Below, piece after piece: positions 1 through 13,386 of a DNA stretch of 62,000 nucleotides. The notes under the pieces are model-generated. The model was not told where the DNA came from. It ran no database searches and saw only the letters and a program-made list of their open reading frames with translations. Positions within the stretch are counted from its first letter, which is position 1, and the number at the start of each line of letters is the position of its first letter. Both the position numbers and the translations under genes were made by a program. Where the stretch lies: positions 25,962,489 to 26,024,488 of the forward strand of contig NC_092572.1 of NCBI RefSeq assembly GCF_037975245.1. Reading direction: 5' to 3'. The stretch comes from Apostichopus japonicus (taxonomy: Eukaryota > Echinodermata > Holothuroidea > Aspidochirotida > Stichopodidae).

Positions 1-749
1 TACCGTCTTTTTCAGAGAGAGAGAGATGCTATTGGCGCTGGTCCACAAACAGTCTCAAAGTTGGGACATGATAACAACATATATGTTTATTGATTGATTT
101 CCTACATCTTATTTAAAAGTGTGTGTGTGTGTGCGTTTTAAAGTCCTCCGTAAATACTGTGTCATGCACAGTCGTCTGTTACAACTCAAGAATTTATTAA
201 TAAATATGAAGAAATATCAGTTGAACTTTCGTTATAGAATACTTATACTATCTTGAAAGGACACCCCATGTTATATTACTTTATACATGTAAACCTTTGA
301 AGTTATAAAATTAATGTTATAAATTTGAGTTGTTAAGATAAAATATCATTACTAATCACTTGATATTACTTGGCGGTTCACATAATTCGAGTTCAACGAA
401 ATGTAAACTTATAGTTAGCATTCCATCAATCTATTTCCTTAAAGTTCCTTAAAGGTTACTGTAAAGATATATTTATCATTTCAATTTGAAATGGTTCAAA
501 TGTCTTAACAATTGACCTTCACTGTTTTATATTAATTTTATACAGAAGCTATATTACAACGACAGGGCATGAACAAAGCAGTGATATTTTAATAAATTGC
601 TTCAGCATTCAACTATATATAACTTTAGCCAAAATACATGTTGAGATACAATTGCATGTATAGAAATATATTTCCCACGGCCTCCTTTCTGTGTTATAAC
701 AAATGGAACTGAAGGAATGGTTAACCCGGTAGGCAAGGTACTGTGCCCC

Positions 750-833
750 TCCCCCCACCCTCCTCCCCACCCTCCCCACCCTCCCCACCCTCCCCACCCG
801 CCCCACCCTCCCCACCCTCCCCACCCTCCCCGC
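750..833. repeat. C-rich minisatellite, unit about 9 bp (CCCTCCCCA)
   Basis: About nine tandem copies of CCCTCCCCA with slight variation. All six frames through it give low-complexity products (GGW or PPS repeats), which are artefacts. The opposite strand is G-rich in regularly spaced runs, so it could form G-quadruplexes. Confidence 0.9.
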
Positions 834-1288
834 CCCTCATACTGAAACGTCAAGGATTTAAAATGTATACGGTAAATACCTGGAATTTCACTAAAATTTC
901 AAATGAAGGTAAAAATTTAGTTTAAACACTTTGAATAATCTGATTTCAGACATATGCCTATGTCATCCTAACATTAGCATTTAATAACCATCGTGCAAAC
1001 ATACAGGTACCGATTCCAATCTACACCATATTAAACTTCAAAGTTCGAACAGGCCTACATATATGCACTAATGAACTGTGTGGATTTTAGCGAGATCTGC
1101 ACGGTACAGGGTTTGTTGATGAGGATATCGTTGGTGAATTCCCTGCAAGGCCGAAGCAAGCTACTACGGAGTTGGTGAGTAGGGAAGTAAATATAGGGCG
1201 TCTGAAAGTGGCTTGGCGGTGAAAGTCGGTTGACCATGGTCGACCATGTAAAACAGCGAAGCTAGGGCACTGGGTGGCATCTGCCCTG

Positions 1289-1300
1289 TATATATATATA

Positions 1301-1365
<65 letters not shown>
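1289..1365. repeat. (TA)n microsatellite
   Basis: Nearly uninterrupted TA dinucleotides. No associated gene. Confidence 0.95.
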
Positions 1366-1367
<2 letters not shown>

Positions 1368-2772
1368 GGACCAGGTCAAACCGTACACCGTAGTGTATAT
1401 GCACTGCACTCTCCAATACTATAGACTATATTCAAAATCATAAAACGTCAAAGTATATTATCAGGTTTTTTTTTATACTTTTATTGCGTTTACATTAGTT
1501 TTAAATAACTGATTCCAAGATTGAGCCTTAGCCAATAGTGTTCAACTTAACAGTGCTTAATATATAGTGCAAACATATATTACATATTCTGCTAGCCTTA
1601 TAAAAAACCGTATAAAGTACGATTATCTATAACGGCACATATGTACAATGTATACTTACTATGCATATGTATAATGCAACAAATTGTAACCATTTTAACA
1701 GTATATATATATGGAGAGAAACCCGGCTTCATCAGTGTATATGCCATTATCGCTTTATTTAGGATACAGTCTAAACGTATACACGCGAACCTCTGTTAAG
1801 TTTAAATACTCATACATTGTGACTACTTATTCTATGATTCAGCGAAAACCTGTCTAGGTATGTATAAATCTTCGTTTTTTAGGGGAGGGGGCAGGGGTGG
1901 GGGGGGGGGTGAGAGAAGAAAGGGCTGCAGCACCCCAAGAAACGATTTACAGACGGATCGAAGCAACAGTGGTAGGGGGAAACCCTGCAGTAAATGGTTG
2001 TGAAAATCATGCTGTTTTCAGGAAAGCTCTCTCATTTGTCGGGAACGAATTAAGTCTCGTCGGGTTCATGTTCCGTTTATTCTATTGGGTATAGGTTCAT
2101 ATGGTCGCCCACTTTTTTAGGGAAGGGGAATGGTATTGTGTCTGGGTATACATTCATGTAGAAGGCAGACATGTTGAAGAAAATAAGAACCTTTAGATCG
2201 TGAAGTTTTATGTCTATCCGTATCATTTCCGATCTGAGATTGTCAAGGTTCCCTTCCATTTTGAGAAATTTTGATCAACTAGATTTGTTTTAATGTAAAA
2301 TATTAATATGTATATTTTTTATTGAAAAACAAATGTTGAAGAACTGTTTAAGTTGTACTGCCTATGTTACATAATTATTGTGTATTGCACATTATTGTGT
2401 ATTGCACATTATTGTGTCTTGCTCAATATTGTGTATTGTACAATAGGAAGATGTTTGTGATATTCTGTCTGTCAGTAGAGAGGAGGGATGACCCCTTGTT
2501 TTATTTCAGGGTGGTGAGGGGGGGGGGGGGGGTAGAATGCCCCAAGAAGTATAAAGGGTTGCGTGCCTGATAGGCCAAAATTAACATAAAACTTCGTTGT
2601 TTCAAACTGGCCTCACACCAATTATTCGACCACACATATTATTTACTTCTTGTGGATTTGATATTTTAAGTTAAACGTAGCTTGATTTAAGGTCATGATC
2701 TTGGTCTAAGTCTACTGTCTAGATGAAATTTCTTTCTTTTATTACCTCCTATATTTACAGGCCATCGACAAA

Positions 2773-5700
2773 ATGAAAGGCGGTATTCTCGTAGTCCTGT
2801 CCTACCTTACTGTGATAACGCATGCAGGTATACTGAGAGGGTCCTTCGTTGTAGGCGTATATGTTACTAACACAACGGAAGGGAAATTTTAAGATTAAAT
2901 GCATTTATGCAGAATATTAGCTTTGATGTGTCTAAGTCTTATAAAAAAAGATAGAAAAAGAAAAAGAAAAAGAAAACGCACAATGCTGGTATTGATTTTA
3001 TATATGATTTTAAGATATTCACCTTTAAAGTATGCTTAAACTTGGAACGCTCTTTTAAGAATGAATTGACGATGACGTCGGCTCCTCGACGCAGGCCTAA
3101 ATTATCATGTTAATCTATTGTTTTAAAATTCGAAAGAAAATTTTTTTTTTTTAAACTTTATAACAAAAGTGGCGTATTTTCATTGGGGAAACTTTTTACA
3201 TTCAGTCGGGGAATACAATCCCACTTCTTCGGGCCCTGAATGGTGGGAGACCAGGGGTGTGGAAGGTACATCAACTTTTCAACATCATACAAAAAAACTT
3301 AAAAGAATCGATTTACCCTATCATATAGGCTTGTGTTATAACCTAATAATAGACTAATCTTCATTGATAGCCAATGAGGCTTCTTCGCGAGTTCCTGCTT
3401 GCGGGAGGATCTAAAATGCAGACAAATACGTACACATACTGTAGTCTATATCTTGCATAAGAATGCACGATTTGACTTTATGAACCCCAGACCCGCTTCA
3501 ATGACCTTCCGTTATAAATTCATGGAACTATCTAAGGACCTTTTATAAAGGTACATGCCCATCTGAACCAGTCGCGAGATTTACAATTTTGCTCCTTCAC
3601 CCACGACATCCCCCGCCCCCCCCCCACCATTCATCCCCTCATTTTTACACGCCCCTGAACAACAACCGCAATAACAACAACTTTAGCAGCCTAACCTATA
3701 CGCATGTTTTCTGCAAGTATACGTTGTCCTCCCAGGCCCGTAGGTAGGCCGTGTCATACTGGGGACCGTTCCTCTTCCCATGCAGACAGCTGCCAACCAT
3801 CCCCCACCCCACACACCTCAAGATGCCACAATCGTGTGTACAAAAATCTATGAGACACAAGTATTGTGCCCTGCTTAAATTGTGGGATTTACCTCCTTAA
3901 AGAGCTGGTGCCCCCCCCTTAAATTGTTGGTACCCCTCCTGAAATTGTTGGTGCCCTTTTTAAAATGTTGTTGACCCTTCTTACATTGTTGGTGCACCTC
4001 TAAACTCAGAAGTCCTGGCGACGAGCCTTTTCTCACTATATATGGGAATTTCCTTTCAGATTCGCAGGCTGCTATGTCGGTATTCATGAATGATATTAAA
4101 GTAGGAGACACATTCAGTATCAGAGAAAAGGCCGAACTTCTTGCAAGATTCTCAACGACTGATAGTAATAACTTTACATGGGCGTAAAGTCTTGAGTGCA
4201 TAATACGGAGCAGAATACCGAATGGTGATATCAAGGGTTTAACCTCCCTGAAGGACGAAAATGCCGTTTATATTCAACAGGTTAGACGAGATTATAGTGC
4301 TCTGACTTGCTGGTTCCGAGAAAGAAAGAACGCTACGGCAGTCACTATCACGCTGAATGTTTTATGTAAGTGTAAGTTTTGCCGATTCATAGCTGTACTC
4401 AGACATTTAGTGTAAGTAAAGCAGTCTGGGTAAGAGTACGAGGCTGTAGCCTATGTAAGGATTGCCCCCCACCCCACCCCTCCAGGGAATGCGCGCAGAG
4501 TGGCGCACCGTAGTATCCCGGGAGGGACCGATGGAATTGTACTCAACATAGATTTGTGGGTGTGAGAAGTTACCAATTAGCAGGGTGTTAACTGATGTAT
4601 AGGTCGTGTGAGAAACCCTTGACCTTGATATTAGGCTGTGAATCTTCAGCTCTTTTTGTTTTGTCAAGTGTAACTTCCCATTTATGTAAACATATATACA
4701 TATCGTGATTAACAGGCTCTAAAAGCGATTACGAAAATGTTTACAACGTTGTACTACAGATTCATCAAGCGATTACGAGAATGTAACATCGTACTATAGG
4801 ACCTATACTATTTCATTATTACTATGGGTTTCCAGGGATACCATTTGTACAAGTACGCACGATTAATGGTAATTAATTGGTACACGCAATTATGTAAGAA
4901 TGCGAGCACGTTGTCTTATCTTGTATTGTCGATACATGAAAGTCGAAAACCTTGTTCACTTTCATTTGATTTCGTTCTCCACCCCTCTCTCTCTCTCACG
5001 CTGTCTCCTCCACTGTGTGACATGTGTCCTCTTGCATGGACAAAAAAAAAAAAAAAAAAAAAAAACAGATCGGCCAAACTGCTCGCTTTCGACCGTTAAC
5101 GATTTCCAAGGTATGGAGTTCTATAGGTGCCACTGTGATGCAAACCCGAACCCTATAATTTACTCGTTCACTGCTAATGGTAAAGTCATCTACAACTACA
5201 CCGGTAACCAGATATCAAGAGATCGGGTTTTCCATGGAGCTAGAAATATCACATGTTCGGCCAGTAACGGTCTACCATCAGGGTACGACAGCATTGCGGT
5301 CATTCACCTCCCAGTGATGAATGGTCAGTTTTATATATTCAACTCTCTTTTTTTGTACAAGTGTAACTTACCATCTATGTGAACATATATACATACATGG
5401 GTGACAGGCTCTCAAAGCGATTACGAAAATGTTTACAACGTTGTACGAGAGATTCATATAGCGAATACGAGAATATAACGTTTTACTATAGGGCCTATAT
5501 ACTATTTCATTATTATATGTAATATAGGTTTACCATGATACCATGAGTACAAGTACGCGCAAGAGTATGCAAGAGTTGTTGTTATTAATGTACAAACTTA
5601 TAGAGACGTTCATATAGACTAAATGACAGACCTGAAAACATTTTCATAGGGAATTCCCATTTTGATGACATGAAACGCGAAAAAAACTTAATTGTGCAGA

Positions 5701-6738
5701 CAATGATATAGAAGTGTCAGATCACTTTTTAAACATATATATAGTTATATCAGTACTTCGAACTCAGATATTTTAAGCATGTGGGTATAAATGAGTGTTG
5801 AATAGGTCGAGATTCGAATCAGATTTGATAACAAAATTGAATTAAATAGAATGGAAATGAATAGATTACTTAATAAATTTGTGGGAAAAAACTGTTTTTT
5901 ATAATATTAAATGGTTAATACAACTTTCATATGGAGGAAAATCGATATTGAGCAAATTATCGGAAATGTTTATTTGTAATTTGTGAGAATGTGACATAAA
6001 TAGATGTAATGAAAATGTAATGAAAATTGAGTTCTAACTAAGAAAGAAACACTGATGCTAATAGTTTAATATTTGATATCATGCCCAAAGTACCATCTCA
6101 TACATTTACTTGAAATTACGAATAGTTATTTATCGACTTGATTTTTCAGAGTCCAGGAGATTCGCAAGGATTATCGTGGGTATCGTAATATCAGTGTTCT
6201 ACACCTTGACAGGGGTCCTGATATTCATGAGATATCGTAAGTTTTTGCTGAAATTTGTTCAGAAATATTGAAACAAAATTTTAGAATAATTTTTGTTAAC
6301 CCATTAGCGTAAATTTTCAGTACACATGTAGAAAGATGTTTTAAACAACTATTCAAAATATACATACAAATTAAAGCAAAGCATTTAGAGAAACAAACTT
6401 GCAGATTTTTTTGGTATACATGGAAAGCTCTGTTATTGTATAAAGCAATCTATTTGATAATTCATTTATAGATATTCCATGATTAGCATTTATCTATGTA
6501 TAACATCCAAGTACATTCAAGTTTACAACTGCTAAAAATGTCACAACTAATTCCGGTAATTGAAGTTCAACTTGAAACTTAAAAGAAGTATGGTCACGAA
6601 CGATTGAAAAAAACAACAACTTTCGAGACAAGCATTTTACACTTAATTTTTTATTACTTTGTTTAATTTGTCCGTTATCCAGGTAAACAGAAGACTCAAG
6701 AAGAAGGCTATACGAAGACAATGATAAGAGAAGTCTGA
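2773..6738 (+). CDS. Two-Ig-domain type I membrane protein with an in-frame stop
   Basis: Five coding exons: 2773-2827, 4060-4365, 5069-5323, 6150-6236, 6683-6738. All internal junctions are GT/AG in phase 1 and total 759 nt. Exon 1 gives a signal peptide (MKGGILVVLSYLTVITHA). Exon 2 is an Ig-like domain: a Trp after NNFT, then YSALTCWF around the second-sheet Cys; the usual first Cys is not evident. Exon 3 is a second Ig-like domain with CHCDANPNP and ITCSASNG, probably C2 type. Exon 4 encodes a transmembrane helix (IIVGIVISVFYTLTGVLIF) followed by RY. Exon 5 is a short cytoplasmic tail containing YTKTMIREV and a TGA. The odd point is a TAA at 4185-4187 in frame inside Ig domain 1, so the copy is either a pseudogene or carries a null allele or assembly error. 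The frame stays open on both sides of it. A surface adhesion or recognition role is inferred from architecture only. Confidence 0.7.
4665..5560 (+). repeat. Duplicated intronic segment flanking the second Ig exon
   Basis: About 200 bp at 4665-4865 reappears at 5358-5560, with shared blocks such as GCGATTACGAAAATGTTTAC, ACGTTGTAC and CTATTTCATTATTA. One copy lies on each side of exon 5069-5323. The arrangement looks like the scar of an exon-plus-intron tandem duplication in which only one exon survives, or of intronic expansion. Confidence 0.7.
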
Positions 6739-7609
6739 TATCCTGCAACCTTCTATTAACTCTATTAAGTTGTATAATCATCTACCCGTTGCCTCTGTTT
6801 TTACCATGATACGTATAGCTTGTATACGATAAGTAACGTAAACACTCTCAATGCGTGTCAACATTAGTAACGTTAATGTAACATGGCACGCATGACACAC
6901 GTTTAATCATGTGTTTTGTGTATCATATTGTAGATTGTTACTAACTGTTGCACGCTGTTTAAGTGTTTACGTTGGTTATTATAACAAACCATGTGTATTG
7001 GGTGTCGTTTTCTTGTACAATCTGTTATGTTAATATAAAGTATATTATATCAATATATAATTATAGAATAATGTCTTTCAGTAGCGTTTCTTTCTTATCA
7101 ATATGTATTACACATTAATTTATGGTTAAAATGGTTTACATCTGGAATGATGACTACTTAATTATGTATACTCCGAATGCAGTGTTTACCAACATTTATG
7201 AACATTTTAAGTACTTTCTAAATATATTACAATGTTTATCTTCTTTTCTGTACAACTGTCATATAACAATTTGTCGTTGCCAAAAGCATTTACATAAAGA
7301 ACACGGCGTTAACACCTTAAAAAATGGATAATTCATATCTTCGTGATAAAATTCTATTAGGAGCTGAAGTTACTCAAGATGCAAAAGAAAATGTACAAAG
7401 AAAAAGGATTAAAATTTGGTAATATGATTTTTACTTTTGGAGTACTCCTTCATTCATGACATTATATGAAAGCCCTGCGCTAATTGGTCATTTCTGGCTC
7501 GAGTAAATTGACGGCAATTTTGTCCCTGTTGGTTTGTCAAAGTCGCCTTTCTTATCCGGTGGATTGCATTTATAGTTATGTTACTTCACGTAGCTTCACG
7601 GATTTGTCA
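6739..7609. other. Intergenic region between convergent genes
   Basis: AT-rich sequence holding the 3' ends of the (+) Ig gene and the (-) sulfotransferase gene. I see no further coding exon and no canonical AATAAA that I would commit to. Confidence 0.5.
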
Positions 7610-10004
7610 CTAATTTGACATAAATTTCATTTTCTTCCTTAACTTGCTTAAATATACTAGTGGCTTATAAGTAAGTGACTTGCAGAGAGAATCATCACTT
7701 GCTGATGCCGATACAGATTTGGCTCGATAATTTACAACTAACGTCTTCCCGCCGTGTTCAAAGCGTTTACTAGATTTGTCAAGACAAAGATCTTTATAAC
7801 TTGCCATAATGTCGCGTAACTCTTCAACTTCTGTTTGAAGTTTTTCGTAGCCATAATTGTAAATTTTCTTCCATAATGTCTTGTTAAAATGTTGATACAA
7901 TAACAAATCACCCTCATTCCATCTCGTTAAAGTGCTTTTCACTTCATCAGACAATTGAACCACTTGGCTCTCTTTTCGGGCATTTACCACAAAATATGCA
8001 ACGTCTTCCAATCTCCAGCAGAGTAAATCCTTCAATAAAATCAAAGATTGATCGAAAAATTCCGAAATTAAGACCAGTCCGAAGTTTTCATCAATTAATT
8101 TAATCTGTCTCTTGATTCTGAGATTGTCTTGTAAATATTCTTTTCTTAAACCTAGATCGAAAAGCATCGGATTGACTCCACTCTGTCGTCTTCGTTGGGT
8201 CCTTAGGTGACTCCGTTGGTAAAATTTGGATGGATTCGAGGCAAATTTGATGATAGAAGCGTGGAATCGATCCGAGAATTTATAGTACTTGTACATACTT
8301 TCAAACTGGCTAGCCGGGTGACGGATGATTGTGATATAAATCGTGTCTGCTGGCATACATTTTTCAAATTCTGTAACCCAAAAAAAAAAGGATCAGAATA
8401 TTGAGATCAAATTATAATGAACAGACCTTCGTTGGAAGTCAATATTCCATCTTACGTTTGATAACGGTTATTAAAAGTAAGAAGAATAGTCTGAAACAAG
8501 TGACCCACCCCCCCCCCCCACCTCAATATTTTCAAAGGTCCACGTTTTTCATTGGTAGAGAATGCTGCTAGGGACTTTAGTATTAACTATGCCAAAGGTC
8601 ACGAAACAAAAATTGATAAGGGTCAAATATGTGATTCCCTTTGTATCTGAGCACCCTTGATGATACTAAGGAGACCCTCCCCAAGACGGTGTCCGTTCAA
8701 CCAAAAAATATTTAAAAAAAATGTTCCACTTCTTCTAAAAACGAACCACCATATAGAAAATTTTGCGTGCGGGCATGTCAATCTTCAGTAATTGACAATT
8801 TGATTAACTGATTTTTGCCGAATTGTGTACAAACTTGATTTTATTTCCTTTATATTTAGAAATTCTAATAAACTTTGCCATATGCTGGAAGCTTCATATA
8901 AACTATACACAGTTCTAGTTTATAAAGTGATGAAATTAAGATGTGATAATTGCACATTAATTGATTACTGAATCATCAATTATAATTCACAGTTTTTGCT
9001 AGGAAAAGATCAACAGAAAAGAAATTCTTTATAATTTTAAATTGTACCAGTTTTGGCGACAGCATGCACGTGGCATAAATTTGAACTACAGTAACAACGA
9101 CATCAACAAAAGTAGCAATAACAACAGCAACGATAATAACAACTACAGTAACAACAAGAAAACAACAGCAGCAACAGCAATGATAACCATAATAATAACA
9201 ACAGTAACAGAGACAACAGCTCAGCAACGGCAACATCCACAAAAACAACAACGGCAGCAACAACATGGACAATATCAGCAGCACCAACAACAAATATAAC
9301 CATAATAATCACATTACAGCAGTAACAGCAACAACAACAACCAAAAATATAACAATAATAACAACAGTAACAGAGACAACAGCAGCATCGGTAACATCCA
9401 CAAAAACAACAGCGGCGACAACAAACAACATGGACCATATCAGCAGCAGCAGCAACAACAATAATAATGATATTACAACAGTAACGACTACATAACAGAA
9501 ACATCAACAGCAAAAACAACAAAGTAACAACACCAATAATGATAACAATTGAAACAACAGCAACAACCAACAGCAATATCATACCAGGAATTAGTCCAGG
9601 TTATTAAAGCTAATTTTATTAAAATACTGATAGCAAACAATACTGTACCAGGTTGACTGTATCTAGCATGATTTGCTAGCATGTTGTATTTCTTTACAGA
9701 TGGTAACTTCTTCACGAATGATCTACTGAAGAGATGAGGCGTACCGAAGTAGTTATCCGTTTCAGGAAGAGCAAACGTGAGGTTGTTTTTGTCGCCATAA
9801 CGGTAGATGATATTTTGAAGTGTAGAGCCTCCCGTTTTGTGGGTCTTCAAAAGAACTACATCCTGATGAGGGTTGCACAGGTTAGCATCTTTAGCTACCG
9901 TTATTTTCTGGGTTGTGCTGTCCTGTAGTTCTCGTATTTCGGCTCTAGAGAAAAAATCAATTGTTTTCTTAACACATGGTTTCTAAAACACACACACACA
10001 CACA

Positions 10005-10088
<84 letters not shown>

Positions 10089-10194
10089 TATATAAATGTA
10101 TATACACACATATACATATATATATTAATATATATATATATATTTATATATATATATAAATATATATACACACATATACATATATATTAATATA

Positions 10195-10273
<79 letters not shown>

Positions 10274-10531
10274 CATGTATTTTAAAAATGTCATGGAAAA
10301 TGATGTTGTTTAACTTCTAATCTTTCAGTAGCGAATAATTCAAATATGCTTCAAAGTAAAAAAAAAATTGACTTAGACAACTTTAGCATTTTCTTACCGA
10401 CTAGAAATCTGATCGTTTCTGATGATGACTTTTTCAGGATTCCAATTTGTAAACATCGATGTTGATAAGAACAATCCCATCGTAGCAACCAAAAATCCAA
10501 ATATTCCCTTAAAGTTTGACATCATTTTCAT
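7610..10531 (-). CDS. Galactose-3-O-sulfotransferase family enzyme (Gal3ST-like)
   Basis: Three exons: 10531-10398, 9944-9649, 8370-7610, giving 1191 nt and 396 residues with no stops. Known vertebrate family members are about 400-480 residues, so this looks complete. The start is the first ATG after an in-frame TAG upstream. Residues about 9-26 form a signal-anchor helix, as expected for a type II Golgi protein. KTHKTGGST at 78-86 matches the 5'-phosphosulfate-binding loop for PAPS, and RHPASQFES at 160-168 matches the 3'-phosphate-binding motif. The family transfers sulfate from PAPS to the 3-OH of galactose on glycolipids or glycans; the acceptor cannot be read from sequence. Splice phases agree (CG|A, then G|AA). 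Intron 1 carries a long AT array and intron 2 a trinucleotide array. Confidence 0.9.
8505..8521. repeat. Short C-rich homopolymer run in the sulfotransferase intron
   Basis: A CCCACC stretch grading into a run of C in intron 2. No function is indicated. Confidence 0.7.
9085..9580. repeat. ACA/GCA-type trinucleotide-rich array in sulfotransferase intron 2
   Basis: About 500 bp dominated by imperfect AAC, AGC and ATA triplets. It lies between exons 9944-9649 and 8370-7610, 70 bp beyond the donor. It yields long open frames of poly-Thr/Asn/Gln or poly-Val/Cys that are compositional artefacts. Confidence 0.9.
9987..10271. repeat. (CA)n then (TA)n microsatellite in sulfotransferase intron 1
   Basis: Begins with a short CA run and continues as roughly 270 bp of TA with ATAAATA interruptions, starting about 45 bp upstream of the exon 2 acceptor (9945). 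Confidence 0.95.
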
Positions 10532-10639
10532 GTGGAGTTCTTGTGTATCTTTTGAAATATCGCTATAACTTGATGCAGTAACAAATGTGGTACGTTCCAC
10601 AGGAAGAACAATATGAGCGGGTTTCCAAATTGTTATTAT

Positions 10640-11931
10640 ATGGAGAACTTTCTACAATCAGTTAGTATTAATACATTACACGGCATTAGAAATACTGAGA
10701 TGAGACACTTGATAGGTCCAATCATCGCCTTTAACGGCTAGCATCAGCAACGGTTTTTTTTTTCCAGGAGTAATCCACGGGTTCTCCCACCCAGAGTGGT
10801 CTTCCGAGAGATCCAAAACCGGAGCTTAACACAGATTACTTTGAAACAAACCGGACGTGTAAGTTATAAGAGATTTAGCAGTTTCGTGCTTTAACAGTCT
10901 GAACGTCACCATATAACCAGCTAACAGGCCCGCGGTAGTTATTGCAATCGACGTGTACCTTATACTGTGTGCAGTTACCGTACTATAGTTGATCGTTCCC
11001 AAACCCACAAGACTTGTGTGTATTACATTTGGATAATAAGGTCTATGAGGCAGCCACGGTGAGCAAACACACGCACACCTTTTAGATATCTATTGCATAT
11101 TTTCAAGAAGGAAGTTAGTCTTAAGGAAAGCAAATTCTGTTGTTCAACTTCTAAGGTGTTAAAAGTTCAGTCTTGGTGGGCTATGCCTTATTGCATATTT
11201 CCATGAAAGGCTGAGAAAGGTGCTGTACCACCAAGGTCACAAGCGTGTGTGTTGGTCATCCATGCGTAACCGTGCTACCAGCTTGCAGTGAACTATCATA
11301 TGACAGGTTGTTTGATTAGTGTCAATTTAACAACAGCAACCACAAAAAACACCCAAAATGTACCGTACTTGTGGAAAGTCTGTGTGTCAGTATAACTTGA
11401 TAATAGGCCCTCTCGTCAAAAGTTGTCTAAGCTTCGGATTCGGTAGTGTCTTACTAAAAGACAAAGGCTTACACAGAATTCACAGGTGAGGGAGCCAAAT
11501 CTTAACACCCCCTTCCTCCATTAAGGAAGGGCCATAAATGAATGGATGTATATTTTTATACAGAAGGGATGTGGTTGTGAGGTCGTGGTGGCGGCTCCTA
11601 TGTAGAGGGATTGGGTTGTTGTGGGGTCCTCCTAAGAAATAGAACTGGACGTTTAGACGTCAAATGGTACATTATTAGTCATATGTAGACAATGAAGAAA
11701 CCGATCCGCTGATACACACGGTTTATTCTTTTTGAAACGGTCTTTTAGTGGGGTCGGGAGCGGGAGAAGGGGGGGTGTGGTGCAAACCCCGAGGATTGGG
11801 ATAGCTCTTCCCAGACTGAATGTTACGAACAAAACTTATGTTACGAACTGATGTTACGAACGACTGAAGATTGAGGTAATGAGGGTCATGCTCCTGCCCC
11901 CTCCTTTCAGCTTGTCACTGCTATAACTATA

Positions 11932-11986
<55 letters not shown>

Positions 11987-13386
11987 AATATTTACTATAT
12001 ATACTATATATACTATTTAACTATATAATCATATATATTAAAATTGATCAAAGACATTTTAAAATATTACATATTCTTTGATATTTTAGGCTATTTTTCT
12101 GTATGTTATAAATGATGCTATAACCGACTATGTAACTAAGGTGACATCATTCCACAAGCGAACACGATCATATTTAGCTAAAATCTATTTAGCTGTTTAG
12201 CTAAAAATTTAACTAAGATCATAATTTTATTATTATTGTGGGAATCGATAACCGACCACTGCAATGTTCGGGGAAGCAGCCGGGTGACATAGGGAGCTAC
12301 TGCCTCAATAGATGATTCGAATGATGGATTTCTTTGTGTGCAAATATTTAAAAAAAATAGAGTAACAAACGTAATATAATGTATATCAAATAATAGCTCT
12401 GTTTTGGATGGACTCTCATATTTGTGATTTTTTTTTTGTGTTCATCTTCATCTTCAGTGGCATGATTGTTAGTCAGAGGCTGTGAGTGATTACTCCAATA
12501 TGATCCTGTTTTGTTCCAAGCTCAGGAACGAATATTGAGCACCGGATCAGAACTCTGATGAAAACACAAGGTGGATCAGAGGACAGAAGTGAACGAGGAA
12601 CGTTCCCCTCCCCTTCCCTCCCCCAACTCGCCAACAAAAATAAAACAATGTTTTGAAAACACTTTTCATTATCAACTTTGATTTGTTGTTGAGGAAAATA
12701 ATTCGCTACAATTAATTTACAAAAACGAGAATTCATATAAAACTGATTAATAATTTGCAGCATTTAAGTTTATTTAATTAAATCGGATAGAAAAGAATGT
12801 AATATTTCATATAATTATCTCAATATAGTTTTTTTTGTTAAGATTGAATATTCAGGTATTAGTCATTTAAAATAAAAAAAGTTCATGTAAAAAGGCAAAC
12901 AATAAAATGTTGGGATCATTAATTACTTGATATTTAATCATTACTTGGACAAAACAAATGGTTTACTTTGTTTTTTAGTGACATTTACTACTTAACAATC
13001 TTACAATTTTATTTCAAAGATATTAATTCTAAAAATATTCAAAAGAAGAAAATAGAAGAAAGCGAAAATAAAATGTAATAAATTCATCAAAGCTAGGAGA
13101 AGGAATGGAGGAGGGGGGGGGGGGGGGGGAGATGGAGGGTTAGTTCTTACTTTGAAAAGTCTTTTTAGAAATTCCAAGAAAAAATATGAATAACAGCTTC
13201 TATAATTAGCTTTCATTTTAATGGTATATATGATCGAAGTGTTATAACAGCGAGATTACTTATTAATAAAATAATAATAAGTCCGTATAAATTTGGCCAA
13301 AAAAACCCCGCTTTTCCATTGAAATCTGCGTCGTCTGTAAGAGAAATAAAGAAACGTCTGTTAAGAAAAAGTCATCTTTTTTCCTT
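10640..13386. other. Non-coding stretch between the sulfotransferase and CTLD2
   Basis: No exon could be supported. It holds an AT array at 11929-12030, a triple ATGTTACGAAC repeat near 11820-11866 and poly-G near 13112-13130. The sulfotransferase 5' UTR and promoter should lie just above 10531, but no TATA or other site was clear. Confidence 0.5.
11929..12030. repeat. (TA)n microsatellite
   Basis: TA-rich run interrupted by TAAATA and ACTATATA motifs in intergenic DNA. Confidence 0.9.

Larger units (their letters stand above)
1..2760. other. Non-coding stretch upstream of the Ig gene
   Basis: No exon with credible splice sites and protein similarity was found on either strand. It holds a C-rich minisatellite, an AT microsatellite, and G-rich runs near 1895 and 2518. 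A 5' UTR exon of the downstream Ig gene may lie here, because that gene's first coding exon starts right after a good acceptor (pyrimidine-rich tract, then CAG at 2758-2760), but I could not place it. Confidence 0.6.

Noticed and set aside
9042-9582. Open frames rich in Asn/Thr/Gln (+) and Val/Cys (-)
   Set aside because: They follow a trinucleotide repeat inside a sulfotransferase intron.
10826-11008. 60-codon minus-strand frame with a hydrophobic stretch
   Set aside because: No splice sites matching phase, no homology recognised, isolated in intergenic DNA.
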